Of a DNA stretch of 64,000 nt, positions 39,906 through 48,670 are shown in pieces (the stretch's first letter is position 1; each line of letters begins with the position of its first letter). The notes beneath the pieces were generated by a model. The model was not told the origin of the DNA and made no database searches. It saw nothing but the letters and a program-made list of their open reading frames with translations. The DNA comes from Mycobacterium sp. SMC-4. GTDB lineage: Bacteria; Actinomycetota; Actinomycetes; Mycobacteriales; Mycobacteriaceae. Made by a program: the position numbers and the translations under genes. The DNA is taken from assembly GCF_025263265.1 (NCBI RefSeq), contig NZ_CP079869.1, forward strand, positions 5,270,001 through 5,334,000, given 5' to 3'.

Positions 39906-39911
39906 TAGCAT
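39906..39911 (+). promoter_or_regulatory. -10 box for leaderless pyrE-like gene
   Basis: TAGCAT, then 7 bases, then the ATG at 39919; no ribosome site. A leaderless transcript is predicted. Confidence 0.5.
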
Positions 39912-39918
39912 CTAGCGC

Positions 39919-40506
39919 ATGGCTGAGCAGAATGGCGCACCGAAGCGGCCGCAGTCCTGGCAGGCGGCGTTCGACCTCATCCGCACGCGCGGCTACGAGC
40001 GCCGCGAGGAGCCGTTCCGACTGGCCAGCGGACAGCTCAGCCACGACTACATCGACGGCAAGTTCGCCGTCGACACCGGTGAGCGTCTGACCATCGTCAG
40101 CCGCGCGGTGGCCGACCTCGCCGCCGCCAACGGCGTCCAGTTCGACGCCGTGGGCGGCCTGACCATGGGTGCGGACCCGCTGGCTCACGGAGTCGCGATG
40201 GTCACCGGTAAAGCCTGGTTCTCGGTGCGCAAGGAACAGAAGAAGCGGGGCCGGGAACAGTGGATCGAGGGCACCCGGCTGCAGCCGGGCGACCGGGTTC
40301 TGCTCGTCGACGATGTGATCAGCACCGGCGGATCCACCGAGATCGCGCTGGAGCGCGTCACCGCGGTCGGTGCGGTGGTCACCGGCGTGATCCCGATGGT
40401 CGATCGCGGCGACGTCGCCGCGCAGCGCTTCGCCGGCTACGGCGTGCCGTTCCATGCACTGGTGTCCTACCGCGACCTCGGCATCGAGCCTGTCAAGGAC
40501 GTCTGA
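39919..40506 (+). CDS. PyrE-like phosphoribosyltransferase
   Basis: 195 residues of the type I phosphoribosyltransferase fold. The PRPP loop is VLLVDDVISTGGSTEIAL (about 130-147), and FRLASGQLSHDYIDGKFAV corresponds to the PyrE N-terminal hood. The middle has KAWFSVRKEQKKRGREQWIEG, with Lys/Arg as in the flexible catalytic loop of orotate phosphoribosyltransferase. It could make OMP from orotate, but the N-terminus differs from standard mycobacterial PyrE, so a related base may be used. No pyrimidine genes are next to it. Converges with the ABC operon without a gap. Confidence 0.75.
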   Translation: MAEQNGAPKRPQSWQAAFDLIRTRGYERREEPFRLASGQLSHDYIDGKFAVDTGERLTIVSRAVADLAAANGVQFDAVGGLTMGADPLAHGVAMVTGKAWFSVRKEQKKRGREQWIEGTRLQPGDRVLLVDDVISTGGSTEIALERVTAVGAVVTGVIPMVDRGDVAAQRFAGYGVPFHALVSYRDLGIEPVKDV

Positions 40507-41550
40507 TCATTCCCCGGCGCCCCCGACGACGAGCACCCCGCCCGGTTCCAGGCCCACGGTGACCCGGTCACCGGGGGCAATCCCGCGGGCGGCCGAGCTG
40601 TTCATCTGAGCGCTGACCACACTGCTGTCGGGCAGCCGGACGGTGACCCGCGAGATGGCTCCCAGGAACGACACCGCGACGACGGTGGCCGCGCCGGCCG
40701 GGTCGGCGGTGACGGTGATCGACTCCGGACGCACCATCGCCGCTCCGTTTCCCGAGGTGATCGAACCCGGCAGGGCCGGCACCGCGGTGTCGAGCAGCCT
40801 GGCCTGCCCGGCGCTCACCTGTGCGGGCACCCGGTTGTTGAGCCCGACGAAGTCGGCGACGAACGGAGTGGCCGGATTGGCGTACAGTTCGGCGGGCGCG
40901 GCGAGCTGTTCGAGCCGCCCGCAGTTCATCACGCCGACACGGTCGGCGACCGCGAGCGCCTCCTCCTGGTCATGGGTGACGAACAAGGTCGTGATGCCGA
41001 CCTCCAGCTGTACCCGACGGATCTCTTCACGCAGCTGGGTGCGAACCTTGGCATCCAACGCCGAGAGCGGTTCGTCCAGCAGCAACACCCTGGGCTGGAT
41101 CGCCAGCGCGCGGGCCAGCGCGACCCGCTGCTGCTGGCCGCCGGACAGTTCGTTGGCGTACTTGTCGGCGTGCGCACCCAGACCGACCAGCTCGAGCATC
41201 TCTGCCGCCCGGGACAGCCTGTCGCGCTTGTTCTTCCGGCGCATCTTCAGACCGAAAGCGATGTTGTCGCGCACCGTCAGGTGCGGGAACAGGCTATAGG
41301 CCTGGAACACCATGCCCATGTCGCGCCGGTTGGCCGGTACCGTGCTGACATCGACGCCGCCGACTGCGACCGCCCCGGCGGTCGCCTCGTCGAGACCGGC
41401 CAGGATGCGCAAGGCGGTGGTCTTGCCGCACCCCGATGGGCCCAGCAGCGCCACCAGCTCACCCGGCTCGATGTGCAGTGTCAGGCCGTCGAGCGCGCGG
41501 GTGCTGCCGTACACCCGGGTCAACCCGGTGAGCTCGACACTCACGCTCAT
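40507..41550 (-). CDS. ABC importer ATPase
   Basis: 347 residues. Walker A GPSGCGKTT, signature LSGGQQQRVALARAL, Walker B VLLLDEPLSALDAK, H-loop THDQ. The C-terminal TOBE-type domain starts near 260 (VRPESITVTADPAG), as in iron(III), spermidine/putrescine, thiamine or 2-aminoethylphosphonate importers. It is the last of four coupled genes; its ATG overlaps the permease stop (ATGA). Provides energy for the two permeases. Substrate not decided. Confidence 0.9.
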   Translation of the reverse strand: MSVSVELTGLTRVYGSTRALDGLTLHIEPGELVALLGPSGCGKTTALRILAGLDEATAGAVAVGGVDVSTVPANRRDMGMVFQAYSLFPHLTVRDNIAFGLKMRRKNKRDRLSRAAEMLELVGLGAHADKYANELSGGQQQRVALARALAIQPRVLLLDEPLSALDAKVRTQLREEIRRVQLEVGITTLFVTHDQEEALAVADRVGVMNCGRLEQLAAPAELYANPATPFVADFVGLNNRVPAQVSAGQARLLDTAVPALPGSITSGNGAAMVRPESITVTADPAGAATVVAVSFLGAISRVTVRLPDSSVVSAQMNSSAARGIAPGDRVTVGLEPGGVLVVGGAGE

Positions 41551-42329
41551 ACCGTCACTCCCGTCTCACGCACCCGACCGCGCCGGCCCCGCGTCACCAG
41601 CGAGAGCACCAGCAACAGCACGAAGCCGAACAACAGCGTGGCCAGTGACGCGGCCACGCTGGTCGGCCCGTCACTCTTACCGATCAACACGATCTGCACC
41701 GGCAGCGTGGAGTATCCGCTCAGCGAGGCGATGGTGAACTCGCCGAGGACCACCGCGATCGAGATCAATGCCGCCGACAGGACGCCCGACCAGATGTTGG
41801 GCACGATCACCCGCACGATGGTGGCGCCCCAGCCCGCACCGAGCGAGCGCGCAGCCTCGGCCAGCGTACGAAGGTCGATTGCCGACAGTGCCGCGTCGAG
41901 CGCGCGATAGGCGAACGGCAACACCACGACCACGTAGACGAACGTCAGGGTCAACGCGGACTCGCCGAGGAAGTAGGTCACCCAGAGATAGACATTGCGC
42001 AGTCCGACGACGATCACCAGCGCCGGGATGGTCAGCGGCAGCAGACACAGGAACTCCACCGCGCGCCGGGCCCAGGGCGTACGCAGGCGCACCCAGATCA
42101 TCGTCGGCACCAGCACTGCGAGCATCACCGCGACGGTCAGCACGGCCAACAGCAGCGACACCATGATCGACGCGTACAGCGCATCGTCGGCCACCAGGTT
42201 GCGCCAGGCCTGCGCGGTGCGCCCGCCCTCGAGCAGATTGCGGGTGGAGAAGTCGGCCATGGCGTAGAGCGGGAACAGGAAGAACAACCCGAAGCCCGCC
42301 CAGAGTGCCCCGCGCACAGCCGATCTCAT
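41547..42329 (-). CDS. ABC importer permease 2
   Basis: 260 residues, six hydrophobic segments. The EAA loop is LRTLAEAARSLGAGWGATIVRVIVP (about 155-180), with the conserved Gly, which contacts the ATPase. ATG is chosen because it overlaps the stop of permease 1 (ATGA); a longer open frame upstream has no support. It pairs with permease 1 in the importer. Confidence 0.87.
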   Translation of the reverse strand: MRSAVRGALWAGFGLFFLFPLYAMADFSTRNLLEGGRTAQAWRNLVADDALYASIMVSLLLAVLTVAVMLAVLVPTMIWVRLRTPWARRAVEFLCLLPLTIPALVIVVGLRNVYLWVTYFLGESALTLTFVYVVVVLPFAYRALDAALSAIDLRTLAEAARSLGAGWGATIVRVIVPNIWSGVLSAALISIAVVLGEFTIASLSGYSTLPVQIVLIGKSDGPTSVAASLATLLFGFVLLLVLSLVTRGRRGRVRETGVTV

Positions 42330-43177
42330 GTCAGCCACCGAGCGCTGCGGCGCACCAACAGGTTGTAGGCCGTCATCACCACCGCCACCACCACGATCAT
42401 CTCCAACGCCAGCGCATAGGCGAATCCGGCCTGGCCCAGCACCACCTCGCTGACCAGCGACGCGCGGATCAGCAACGGCAGGATCGGGCTGCCCTGACTG
42501 ACCAGCGCCGCCGCGGTGGCGTATGCGGCGAATGCGTTGGCGAACAACAACAGTGCCGAGCCGAGAAACGCCGGGGTGAGCACCGGGACGGCCACCTCGC
42601 GCCAATAGTCCCAGGTCGAGGCGCCGAGGCTGACCGCTGCCTCGCGCCACTGCTCGCGCAATCCCTCCAACGCCGGCAGGAACACGATCACCATCAACGG
42701 GATCTGGAAATACGTGTAGACCAGGATCAGCCCGGTCAACCCGTAAAGCCACCCCGATGCGGCCAGGTTGAACCCGATAATCTGCTGCACCCACAACGTC
42801 AGCACGCCGTTGAGGCCGATCGTGGCCAGGAACGCGAAGGCCAGTGCCACACCGCCGAATTGGGCGAGCACACTGCACAGCGACAGCACCGCTCGGCGCA
42901 CCGCCGAGGTCGGTGGACTGCTCACGATCAGCCAGGCCAACATCGCACCGAGAAACGCGCCGAGCACCGCGGTCGCCCCGGAGAGCAGCACGCTGTCGCG
43001 TAACGCCGCCAGCGCGGTCCCGGTGAACAGCGCCTCGATGCGCTGCAGCGTGAAAACGCCGTCGGCATACACCGCGTTGACGATGACGGTGACAGTCGGG
43101 ATGAGCAGGAAGACGGTGACGATCGCCAGGAACGGCAGCAGCGGCAGCGTGTCGGAGACCCGGCGACCCAGGCTCAC
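42326..43177 (-). CDS. ABC importer permease 1
   Basis: 283 residues, six hydrophobic segments, GTG start one base after the binding-protein stop. The EAA loop reads LREQWREAAVSLGASTWDYWREVAVP (about 185-210). Family of iron, putrescine and phosphonate importers. Second gene of the operon. Confidence 0.87.
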   Translation of the reverse strand: MSLGRRVSDTLPLLPFLAIVTVFLLIPTVTVIVNAVYADGVFTLQRIEALFTGTALAALRDSVLLSGATAVLGAFLGAMLAWLIVSSPPTSAVRRAVLSLCSVLAQFGGVALAFAFLATIGLNGVLTLWVQQIIGFNLAASGWLYGLTGLILVYTYFQIPLMVIVFLPALEGLREQWREAAVSLGASTWDYWREVAVPVLTPAFLGSALLLFANAFAAYATAAALVSQGSPILPLLIRASLVSEVVLGQAGFAYALALEMIVVVAVVMTAYNLLVRRSARWLT

Positions 43178-43178
43178 G

Positions 43179-44309
43179 TCAGCCGACCGCCGCCGCCCAG
43201 TGCTCGGCCAGGTACTTCGACGCCGCCGTGGTCTGGTCCGGCGTCGGGACCGTCACCGGACCGTCGACCACCGGCAACGCCGCGGCCACCGCCGGATCGA
43301 GGGTGCCGTCGGTGATCATCGTGTCGGCGCGCACCGGGCGCACCCCGCCTTGGGCGTAGAGGTTCTGCCCCTCGTCGCTGTAGAGGAACTCCTGCCACAG
43401 TCGGGCTGCGGCCGGGTGCGGCGCGTCCTTGTTGATGGCCTGGTAGTAGTAACCGGCCACCGGGTAGTCGGGCGGCACCAGCACCGTCCACGACGGCAGC
43501 CGCTTGCTTTCCGCGGCATTGGTGTAGTTCCAGTCGATGACCACCGGGGTTTGGCCGGACCCGATCGTGGCGGGAGTCGGGTCGACCGGCAGGAAGTTGC
43601 CGGCCTGCTTGAGCTTGCCGAAGAACTCGACCCCGGGCGCGATGTCGTCAGCCGAGCCGCCCTGGGACAGTGCCACCATCAGCACCCCGGAGAACGCCGC
43701 ACCCGCCTGGGTCGGGTCCCCGTTGAGCGCGACCTTGCCGCGGTACTCCGGCTTGAGCAGGTCATCGACGGAGGTCACCGGCGGCACCGCGGCCGAGTCG
43801 TAGCCGATCGACATGTAACCGCCGTAGTCGTTGACCCACGTCCCGTCGGGGTCCTTGAATGCCGCCGGGATGTCGTCGAATGTCTCCACCTTGTACGGCG
43901 CGAACATCTCGGTGTTGGCCAGTGCCACGGCCTGGCCGAGATCGAACACGTCGGGCGCGGTGCTGCGGCCCCGCTGCTGGTTGGCAGCGTTGATCTCTTC
44001 CTGGCTCGACGCTTCGGGCTGGGCTGAGTTGACCTTGATGCCGTACTTGTCGGAGAACGCCGTGATGATGGCCCCGTAATTGGCCCAATCCGGAGGCAGC
44101 GCAATCACGTTGAGCTCACCTTCGGCCTGGGCTGCCTCGATCAGGCCGTCCATGCCGCCGAAGTCGGCCGCCGAGGTGGCCTCGGCAGCGTGGACGCCGC
44201 CCTCGGTCTGGCCGCCGGATTCGCGCTCGGGCGGCGGAGCGCACGATACTGCCAGCAGTGTGGCCACAGCGGCGCCCGCGGCGATCATCATGGGCCGTGA
44301 GGTGTTCAT
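43179..44309 (-). CDS. ABC importer substrate-binding lipoprotein
   Basis: 376 residues. Signal peptide with lipobox LLAVSC (Cys23) anchors it to the membrane. The mature protein is an extracellular solute-binding protein of the iron/AEP/spermidine class: LNVIALPPDWANYGAIITAFSDKYGIKV at the start, then APDVFDLGQ, GKVALNGDPTQAGAAF and GYYYQAINKDAPHP. ATG with GGAAGG upstream. A longer open frame upstream of the ATG is an artefact crossing two rightward genes. It binds the solute for the four-gene importer; Tyr residues that would mark iron binding cannot be assigned with certainty. Confidence 0.88.
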   Translation of the reverse strand: MNTSRPMMIAAGAAVATLLAVSCAPPPERESGGQTEGGVHAAEATSAADFGGMDGLIEAAQAEGELNVIALPPDWANYGAIITAFSDKYGIKVNSAQPEASSQEEINAANQQRGRSTAPDVFDLGQAVALANTEMFAPYKVETFDDIPAAFKDPDGTWVNDYGGYMSIGYDSAAVPPVTSVDDLLKPEYRGKVALNGDPTQAGAAFSGVLMVALSQGGSADDIAPGVEFFGKLKQAGNFLPVDPTPATIGSGQTPVVIDWNYTNAAESKRLPSWTVLVPPDYPVAGYYYQAINKDAPHPAAARLWQEFLYSDEGQNLYAQGGVRPVRADTMITDGTLDPAVAAALPVVDGPVTVPTPDQTTAASKYLAEHWAAAVG

Positions 44310-44392
44310 TGCCGAACCTTCCGATGAGCGCGAGACCAGGCGGTGACGATGCGGTTGCCGAGCGGTGTCACAGCCGTGAACCCTAGCGCGCA

Positions 44393-44398
44393 TAGGCT
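44393..44398 (+). promoter_or_regulatory. -10 box deciding the start of the PPOX gene
   Basis: TAGGCT followed by 7 bases and the GTG at 44406, a leaderless pattern. It argues for this start over the ATG at 44349. Confidence 0.5.
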
Positions 44399-44405
44399 GG
44401 GCGCC

Positions 44406-44825
44406 GTGGCACTGTCGGGAATCGCGGCGGCCAGGTTCCGCGCGGCACCGGTGGCGATGCTGGGCACCGTGCGCCCCGACGATGCCCCGCACGTCGTCCC
44501 GGTGGTCTTCGCGGTGGAATCCGGTGATCAGGTCGTCTACACCGCGGTCGACGACAAACCGAAGTCGGGCCGGCCGCTGCAGCGACTGGCCAACCTGGAG
44601 CACAACCCGGCGGCGAGCCTGCTGGTCCAGCACTACGACGACGACTGGGCCCAGCTGTGGTGGGTGCGCGCCGACGGCGTCGCGCAGATCCATCACCACG
44701 GCCCCGCCTGCGAGGCTGGGCTGGGTGCGCTGCGTGCCAAGTACCCGCAGTATCGCTCGGTCGGCCTGGCCGCACCCGTCATCGCGGTGCGGATCGTGCG
44801 CTGGGCGCAATGGCAGGGTGGTTAG
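44406..44825 (+). CDS. PPOX-class F420-dependent family protein (Rv0121c-like)
   Basis: 139 residues from GTG. Split-barrel domain of the TIGR03668 type named for Rv0121c: FRAAPVAMLGTVRPDDAPHVVPVVFA at the start, then YTAVDDKPKSG and LLVQHYDDDWAQLWWVRADG. Other members bind F420 or FMN. An open frame and ATG exist 57 bases earlier, but the promoter word falls between. Divergent from the ABC operon; its stop overlaps the DMT stop convergently. Substrate unknown. Confidence 0.82.
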   Translation: MALSGIAAARFRAAPVAMLGTVRPDDAPHVVPVVFAVESGDQVVYTAVDDKPKSGRPLQRLANLEHNPAASLLVQHYDDDWAQLWWVRADGVAQIHHHGPACEAGLGALRAKYPQYRSVGLAAPVIAVRIVRWAQWQGG

Positions 44826-45718
44826 TCGTTGGCCGGCACTGCCTGCTTGACCGGTGCCAGCGCCTCCTCGTAGGCGCCCTCGTCGCGGCCCAGCGCGATC
44901 GTGCCTGCCACCATCGCCGCGGTCGACACCGCCAGTGCGACCGCATCCCAGCGCCCGACATCGAGGTGTTCTCCCAGCACCACCGCACCCAGCAGTACCG
45001 CGATCATCGGCTCGAGGACCAGCATGGTGGGCACCGAAGTCTGCAACGACCCGGCGTGAAACGCCGACTGCTGCAGCAGCATGGCCACCACACCGAGCAC
45101 CACCAGCAGATACAGCACCGGGGTGCTCAGGACCGCCCCCAGCCCCTCGTTCGTCAACAGGTGCATGACCAACTTGGTCAGTACGGCCACCACCCCGAAC
45201 ATCACCCCGACCGCGACCGCCAGCAGCACCGCGCGCCGCCACCCCACCGCCCGCGTCGCGACCACCACACAGGCCAGCACCGCAATGGTGCACACCACGG
45301 CGACCAGCACCGACGACGGCAGCGACGCCTCGTAATCACCCGGGTTGGCTTTGGCCAGCACCACGAAGAACGCCAGCGCAACCGTCAACAGCAGGGCCCA
45401 TCCCCACTCGGCACGCGTCACTCGGCGACCGGCCAGGTGGGCACTGAGCGGCAACGCGAACAACAACGCGGACACCAGGATGGGTTGCACCAGCAGTAGC
45501 GAACCCTCGGCCAGCGCCAGCGCTTGGAACAGGAAACCGGCCAACGCGGCCGCGGTGCCGGCCCACCACAGCGGGCGCCGGACCAGCGTCGCGAACATCA
45601 CCGAGCTGATGCCGTGCTCTGCGGGCACGTCGAGGGTGGCACGTTGGCGCACCACGATGCCCAGGGCGAGGAACACCGCAGCCAGCAGCGCCAGCAGCAC
45701 CGTCAGTCCGTGGTCCAT
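44822..45718 (-). CDS. DMT-family transporter
   Basis: 298 residues, nine to ten hydrophobic segments in two repeats. The end of each repeat (LLLVQPILVSALLFALPLSAHL and LVLEPMIAVLLGAVVLGEHL) has the EamA/DMT style, in which a conserved Glu-Pro precedes the last helix. ATG 45718 is used; an in-frame GTG three bases before it and another start 21 bases upstream are possible. The solute is unknown. Monocistronic. Confidence 0.8.
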   Translation of the reverse strand: MDHGLTVLLALLAAVFLALGIVVRQRATLDVPAEHGISSVMFATLVRRPLWWAGTAAALAGFLFQALALAEGSLLLVQPILVSALLFALPLSAHLAGRRVTRAEWGWALLLTVALAFFVVLAKANPGDYEASLPSSVLVAVVCTIAVLACVVVATRAVGWRRAVLLAVAVGVMFGVVAVLTKLVMHLLTNEGLGAVLSTPVLYLLVVLGVVAMLLQQSAFHAGSLQTSVPTMLVLEPMIAVLLGAVVLGEHLDVGRWDAVALAVSTAAMVAGTIALGRDEGAYEEALAPVKQAVPAND

Positions 45719-45824
45719 CACCCGACTAGGACAGCACACTCACCGACGACACGCTCATCCTGGTGTCCGACCGGCGGGCAGCGATCTTGTTTCGCCGCCG
45801 CGGAACTGGGCAATTACCCGGGGC

Positions 45825-46163
45825 ATGAATCTGCGAGTGTTGTTGTTGGTTGCCGGTGTGGCGGCGCTGCTGGTGGGTGTCATCGCGTTGTTGGTCCCGG
45901 TGTCGGTATCCGGACCAGACCGCGACATCGGTTGCGGTAACGCCATCGCTGCCGACCTGTCGCAGGCACGCCAGGTGGATGAGCAGAACCTGGCCAACCT
46001 GCCGATTCTCGACCAGATCATCCCGAGCCGCGACTTCGTGGCCGAGTGTGAGTCCGCGGTGTCGTCGCGGCGGTCGTGGTCGATCCCGGTGACCGTCATC
46101 GGTGTGGTGCTGGTGGCCGGTTCCTTCTTCGCCGGTGGACGAACCGGGCGCGCGGCGACCTGA
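45825..46163 (+). CDS. Small membrane protein, two membrane helices
   Basis: 112 residues from ATG. One membrane helix at the start (VLLLVAGVAALLVGVIALLVP) and one near the end (IPVTVIGVVLVAGSFFAGG), with an outside loop of about 55 residues holding two Cys (IGCGNA and VAECESA), likely a disulfide. The frame is open further upstream but lacks support. The family is actinobacterial and of unknown function. Ends four bases from a convergent small gene. Confidence 0.7.
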   Translation: MNLRVLLLVAGVAALLVGVIALLVPVSVSGPDRDIGCGNAIAADLSQARQVDEQNLANLPILDQIIPSRDFVAECESAVSSRRSWSIPVTVIGVVLVAGSFFAGGRTGRAAT

Positions 46164-46166
46164 CCG

Positions 46167-46442
46167 TCAGGACACCTCGCGGTCGGTGATCAGCCGCAGC
46201 GTCGGGGTGCGCACCGGTTCCGGCGCGATCCGGTCGTTGACCGAGGCCACCGCCGAGTCGACCCGGTTTACTGCGCGATCGCACAGGCCGCGGACCCGGT
46301 CACCGGCGGCGTCGACCTCATCGGCCGCGCTGAGCAGGTAGGCCCGCAGGTTGACGCGCAGTCGCTCGCCCACGACCCGTAGCCGACGCCGCGCCCGGTC
46401 GTCGACCTCGACGGTGACGTAGGGCAACACCTGAAGCTTCAT
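46167..46442 (-). CDS. Small hypothetical helical protein
   Basis: 91 residues, ATG with AAGGGAGG upstream. Short beta start (MKLQVLPYVTVEVDD) then charged helices rich in Arg, Val and Asp (RVRGLCDRAVNRVDSAVASVND). One Cys. No family was recognised. The good ribosome site and high third-position GC support a gene. Confidence 0.65.
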   Translation of the reverse strand: MKLQVLPYVTVEVDDRARRRLRVVGERLRVNLRAYLLSAADEVDAAGDRVRGLCDRAVNRVDSAVASVNDRIAPEPVRTPTLRLITDREVS

Positions 46443-46475
46443 GAGCGCCTCCCTTCGTGGATGCCTGTGCCCACC

Positions 46476-47759
46476 CTAGGCGGGGGCGTGCACCTGGGCC
46501 AGTGGGCGTCGCGCCGACTCATCGACGGTGAAAACCGTCGCCAGCGAGATCAGCGCGGCCACGATCAGGTAGAACGCCGGTGCGAGTGGATTGCCGGTGG
46601 CGGCGGTCAGCCAGGTCACCACGTAGGGCGTGGTGCCACCGAAGACGGCTACACACAGGTTGTAGCCGACGGAGAACCCGCTGAAGCGCACCCGCGTGGC
46701 GAACAGTTCGACACCGGCGGTGACCGCGGCGGAGATGTAGATCGACTCGATGGCCGCCAGGGTGCAGTGCGCCAGGATCGCCGCAACCAGCGACCCCGAG
46801 TTCAGCAACAGAAATAGCGGGTAGCCCAGCACCGCGAAGGCCACGGCCCCGGCGATCAGCATCGGTCGGCGCCCGACCCGGTCGGACAACATGGCCAACG
46901 GCAAGATCAAGACCAGCGCCACCAGGCAGGCCAGCGTGATCGACACGAACGACGCGGTCTTGGAGAACTCCAACGTCCTGATGAAATACGTCGGCAGGAA
47001 GGTGAAGACAATGTAGTAGCCGATGTTGAACACCACGAACAGCCCCAGCACCTGAAGGATCTGCCGGCGCGACGTCGACACCGCCTCGCGCAGCGGCGAA
47101 TCGGAGGTCTTGTCGGCCTTGTCCAACTCGGCGAACTGGGGGGTGTCGCCCAGGCGCAGCCGGATGTACAACCCCACCAAGCCCAGCGGCCCGGCGATCA
47201 GAAACGGGATCCGCCAGCCGTAGTCCTGCATCGCCTCGGCGCTCAGCAGCGCCTGCAGCAGGGTGACCGTCAACGAGCCGAGCAGGAAACCGACCACCCC
47301 GGACCACGCCATGAAAGTGACGGTCACACCGCGACGACGGTCGCTGGCGAACTCGGCCAGATACACCGCGCCGCCGCCGTACTCACCCCCGGCCGAGAAC
47401 CCCTGCAGACAACGGAATATCAGCAGCAGAAGCGGCGCAGCCAACCCGATGGCGTCGTAGGTCGGCAACAAGCCGATGGCCAGGGTGGCCGCCGACATCA
47501 GCAGAATCACGATGGCCAGGACTCGTTGACGCCCGATGCGGTCACCCAGTGGGCCGAAGAAGAACCCGCCCAGTGGCCTCATGAAGAACGCCGCGGCGAA
47601 GATCGCGAACGTGTTGAGCAGTGCGGCAGTGTCGTTGCCCGCCGGGAAGAACTGGGCGGCGATGAACGTCGCGAGAAAGCCGTAGATGGCGAAGTCGAAC
47701 CACTCGACCGCGTTGCCGATGGAGGCCCCGGTCACCACCTTGCGAATGTCGGTTGCCAT
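46476..47759 (-). CDS. MHS/ProP-type MFS transporter
   Basis: 427 residues with twelve hydrophobic segments. The N-terminus [25 protein letters not shown] is the metabolite:H+ symporter signature, and [16 protein letters not shown] and [19 protein letters not shown] follow. Family members carry proline/betaine, citrate, shikimate or alpha-ketoglutarate. ATG start with CGGGAGGG. The solute is unknown. Same direction as the coiled-coil gene upstream, but a hairpin lies between. Confidence 0.87.
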   Translation of the reverse strand: MATDIRKVVTGASIGNAVEWFDFAIYGFLATFIAAQFFPAGNDTAALLNTFAIFAAAFFMRPLGGFFFGPLGDRIGRQRVLAIVILLMSAATLAIGLLPTYDAIGLAAPLLLLIFRCLQGFSAGGEYGGGAVYLAEFASDRRRGVTVTFMAWSGVVGFLLGSLTVTLLQALLSAEAMQDYGWRIPFLIAGPLGLVGLYIRLRLGDTPQFAELDKADKTSDSPLREAVSTSRRQILQVLGLFVVFNIGYYIVFTFLPTYFIRTLEFSKTASFVSITLACLVALVLILPLAMLSDRVGRRPMLIAGAVAFAVLGYPLFLLLNSGSLVAAILAHCTLAAIESIYISAAVTAGVELFATRVRFSGFSVGYNLCVAVFGGTTPYVVTWLTAATGNPLAPAFYLIVAALISLATVFTVDESARRPLAQVHAPA

Positions 47760-47802
47760 ATGCCCTCCCGAAACTAAGCGTGGCGCTGAGCATTTCGCTT
47801 AA

Positions 47803-47825
47803 CGCGCGCCCTTCCCGGGCGTGCG
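47803..47825 (-). terminator. GC hairpin between coiled-coil gene and MFS gene
   Basis: GCGCGCCC (47804-47811) and GGGCGTGC (47817-47824) fold with one imperfect pair and a 5-base loop, after the stop of the leftward gene. Possible terminator; there is no U tract. Confidence 0.35.
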
Positions 47826-47846
47826 CAGGCAACATATCGCGGTCGG

Positions 47847-48665
47847 CTATCCGTTCGCGCGGCGGTACTCGGCTTGCGCCGTCTTGACGGCGTCGGCCGC
47901 GCCGACGCTGGCCTGTTTGGCCGCATCGTAGGCATCCTGCGCGGCGCTCAGCGCATCTTCGGCTTCGTGGAGTCGGCGTTCGGCGTCTTGGCGACGCAAC
48001 CGTGCGGTTGCCAGGTCGGACTGCACCTCGGCCAGTGCGGCATCGGCGTCAGCCTTCGCGCGTTGCGCCGCCAGCAGGATGGCGCGGGCACGATTCTTGT
48101 CCGCGGATGCCGGCTTGGTATCGGGGCGCGCCGACGATGGCGCGGTCGGCTTCTTCTTGGTGGCAGAAACCGCTGTCACCGAACCGAACTCGGCAAATCC
48201 CGACCACTGTTCGGCCTTGGCCAGGCGTCCCAGCCGAGCGCTGACCTCAGGATCGGCCACGGCCGCCTGCAGCGTCGCGGTCACGTCGTCGCGCAGCGCC
48301 GGAGCCGGTGCGTCGAGTCCGGCGAGCCGGAACGCCTGCCGGGCCAGCTCATCGACCAGCCGCCGTTGTTCGGTGGTCAGGGATCGGATTTCGGCACCAT
48401 CCATCGCGGCGTGGGCATCGCGCAGTCGCCCACCCAATTCCGCGAGCTGGTCGCGGGCTGAGGTCAACACCGCCAGGACGTTGACCACCCACGCCGCGGT
48501 GGTGGGTTTGCGACTACCCGTGATGCGCTTCGCGGCCGCGACGTCACCATTGCGCTTGGCCTCGCCGGCCAGCCGGGTACGCAGCGCGGTGAAATCGGCC
48601 GGACGAGCGGTGTAGAGCTCGTCGAGAGACCGTTCGACTACGTCGTCGGTGGTGCCGTCGGCCAT
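47847..48665 (-). CDS. Hypothetical coiled-coil protein
   Basis: 272 residues. The N-terminal ~160 residues are helical and start DVVERSLDELYTARPADFTALRTRLAGEA, with KRITGSRKPTTAAWVVNVL; a Lys/Ala/Pro linker follows, and residues about 185-268 form a long Ala-rich coiled coil (AILLAAQRAKADADAALAEVQ...RRLHEAEDALSAAQDAYDAAKQA). This layout occurs in many actinobacteria, but I know no function for it. It starts 5 bases after the GH65 stop, so it belongs to the GH65 operon. May be a structural or DNA-associated protein. Confidence 0.75.
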   Translation of the reverse strand: MADGTTDDVVERSLDELYTARPADFTALRTRLAGEAKRNGDVAAAKRITGSRKPTTAAWVVNVLAVLTSARDQLAELGGRLRDAHAAMDGAEIRSLTTEQRRLVDELARQAFRLAGLDAPAPALRDDVTATLQAAVADPEVSARLGRLAKAEQWSGFAEFGSVTAVSATKKKPTAPSSARPDTKPASADKNRARAILLAAQRAKADADAALAEVQSDLATARLRRQDAERRLHEAEDALSAAQDAYDAAKQASVGAADAVKTAQAEYRRANG

Positions 48666-48670
48666 GGTCG

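Noticed and set aside
43179..45293. 704-codon extension of the ABC binding protein
   Set aside because: The extension runs antisense through a PPOX gene and along the DMT gene in another frame; the lipoprotein start is at 44309.
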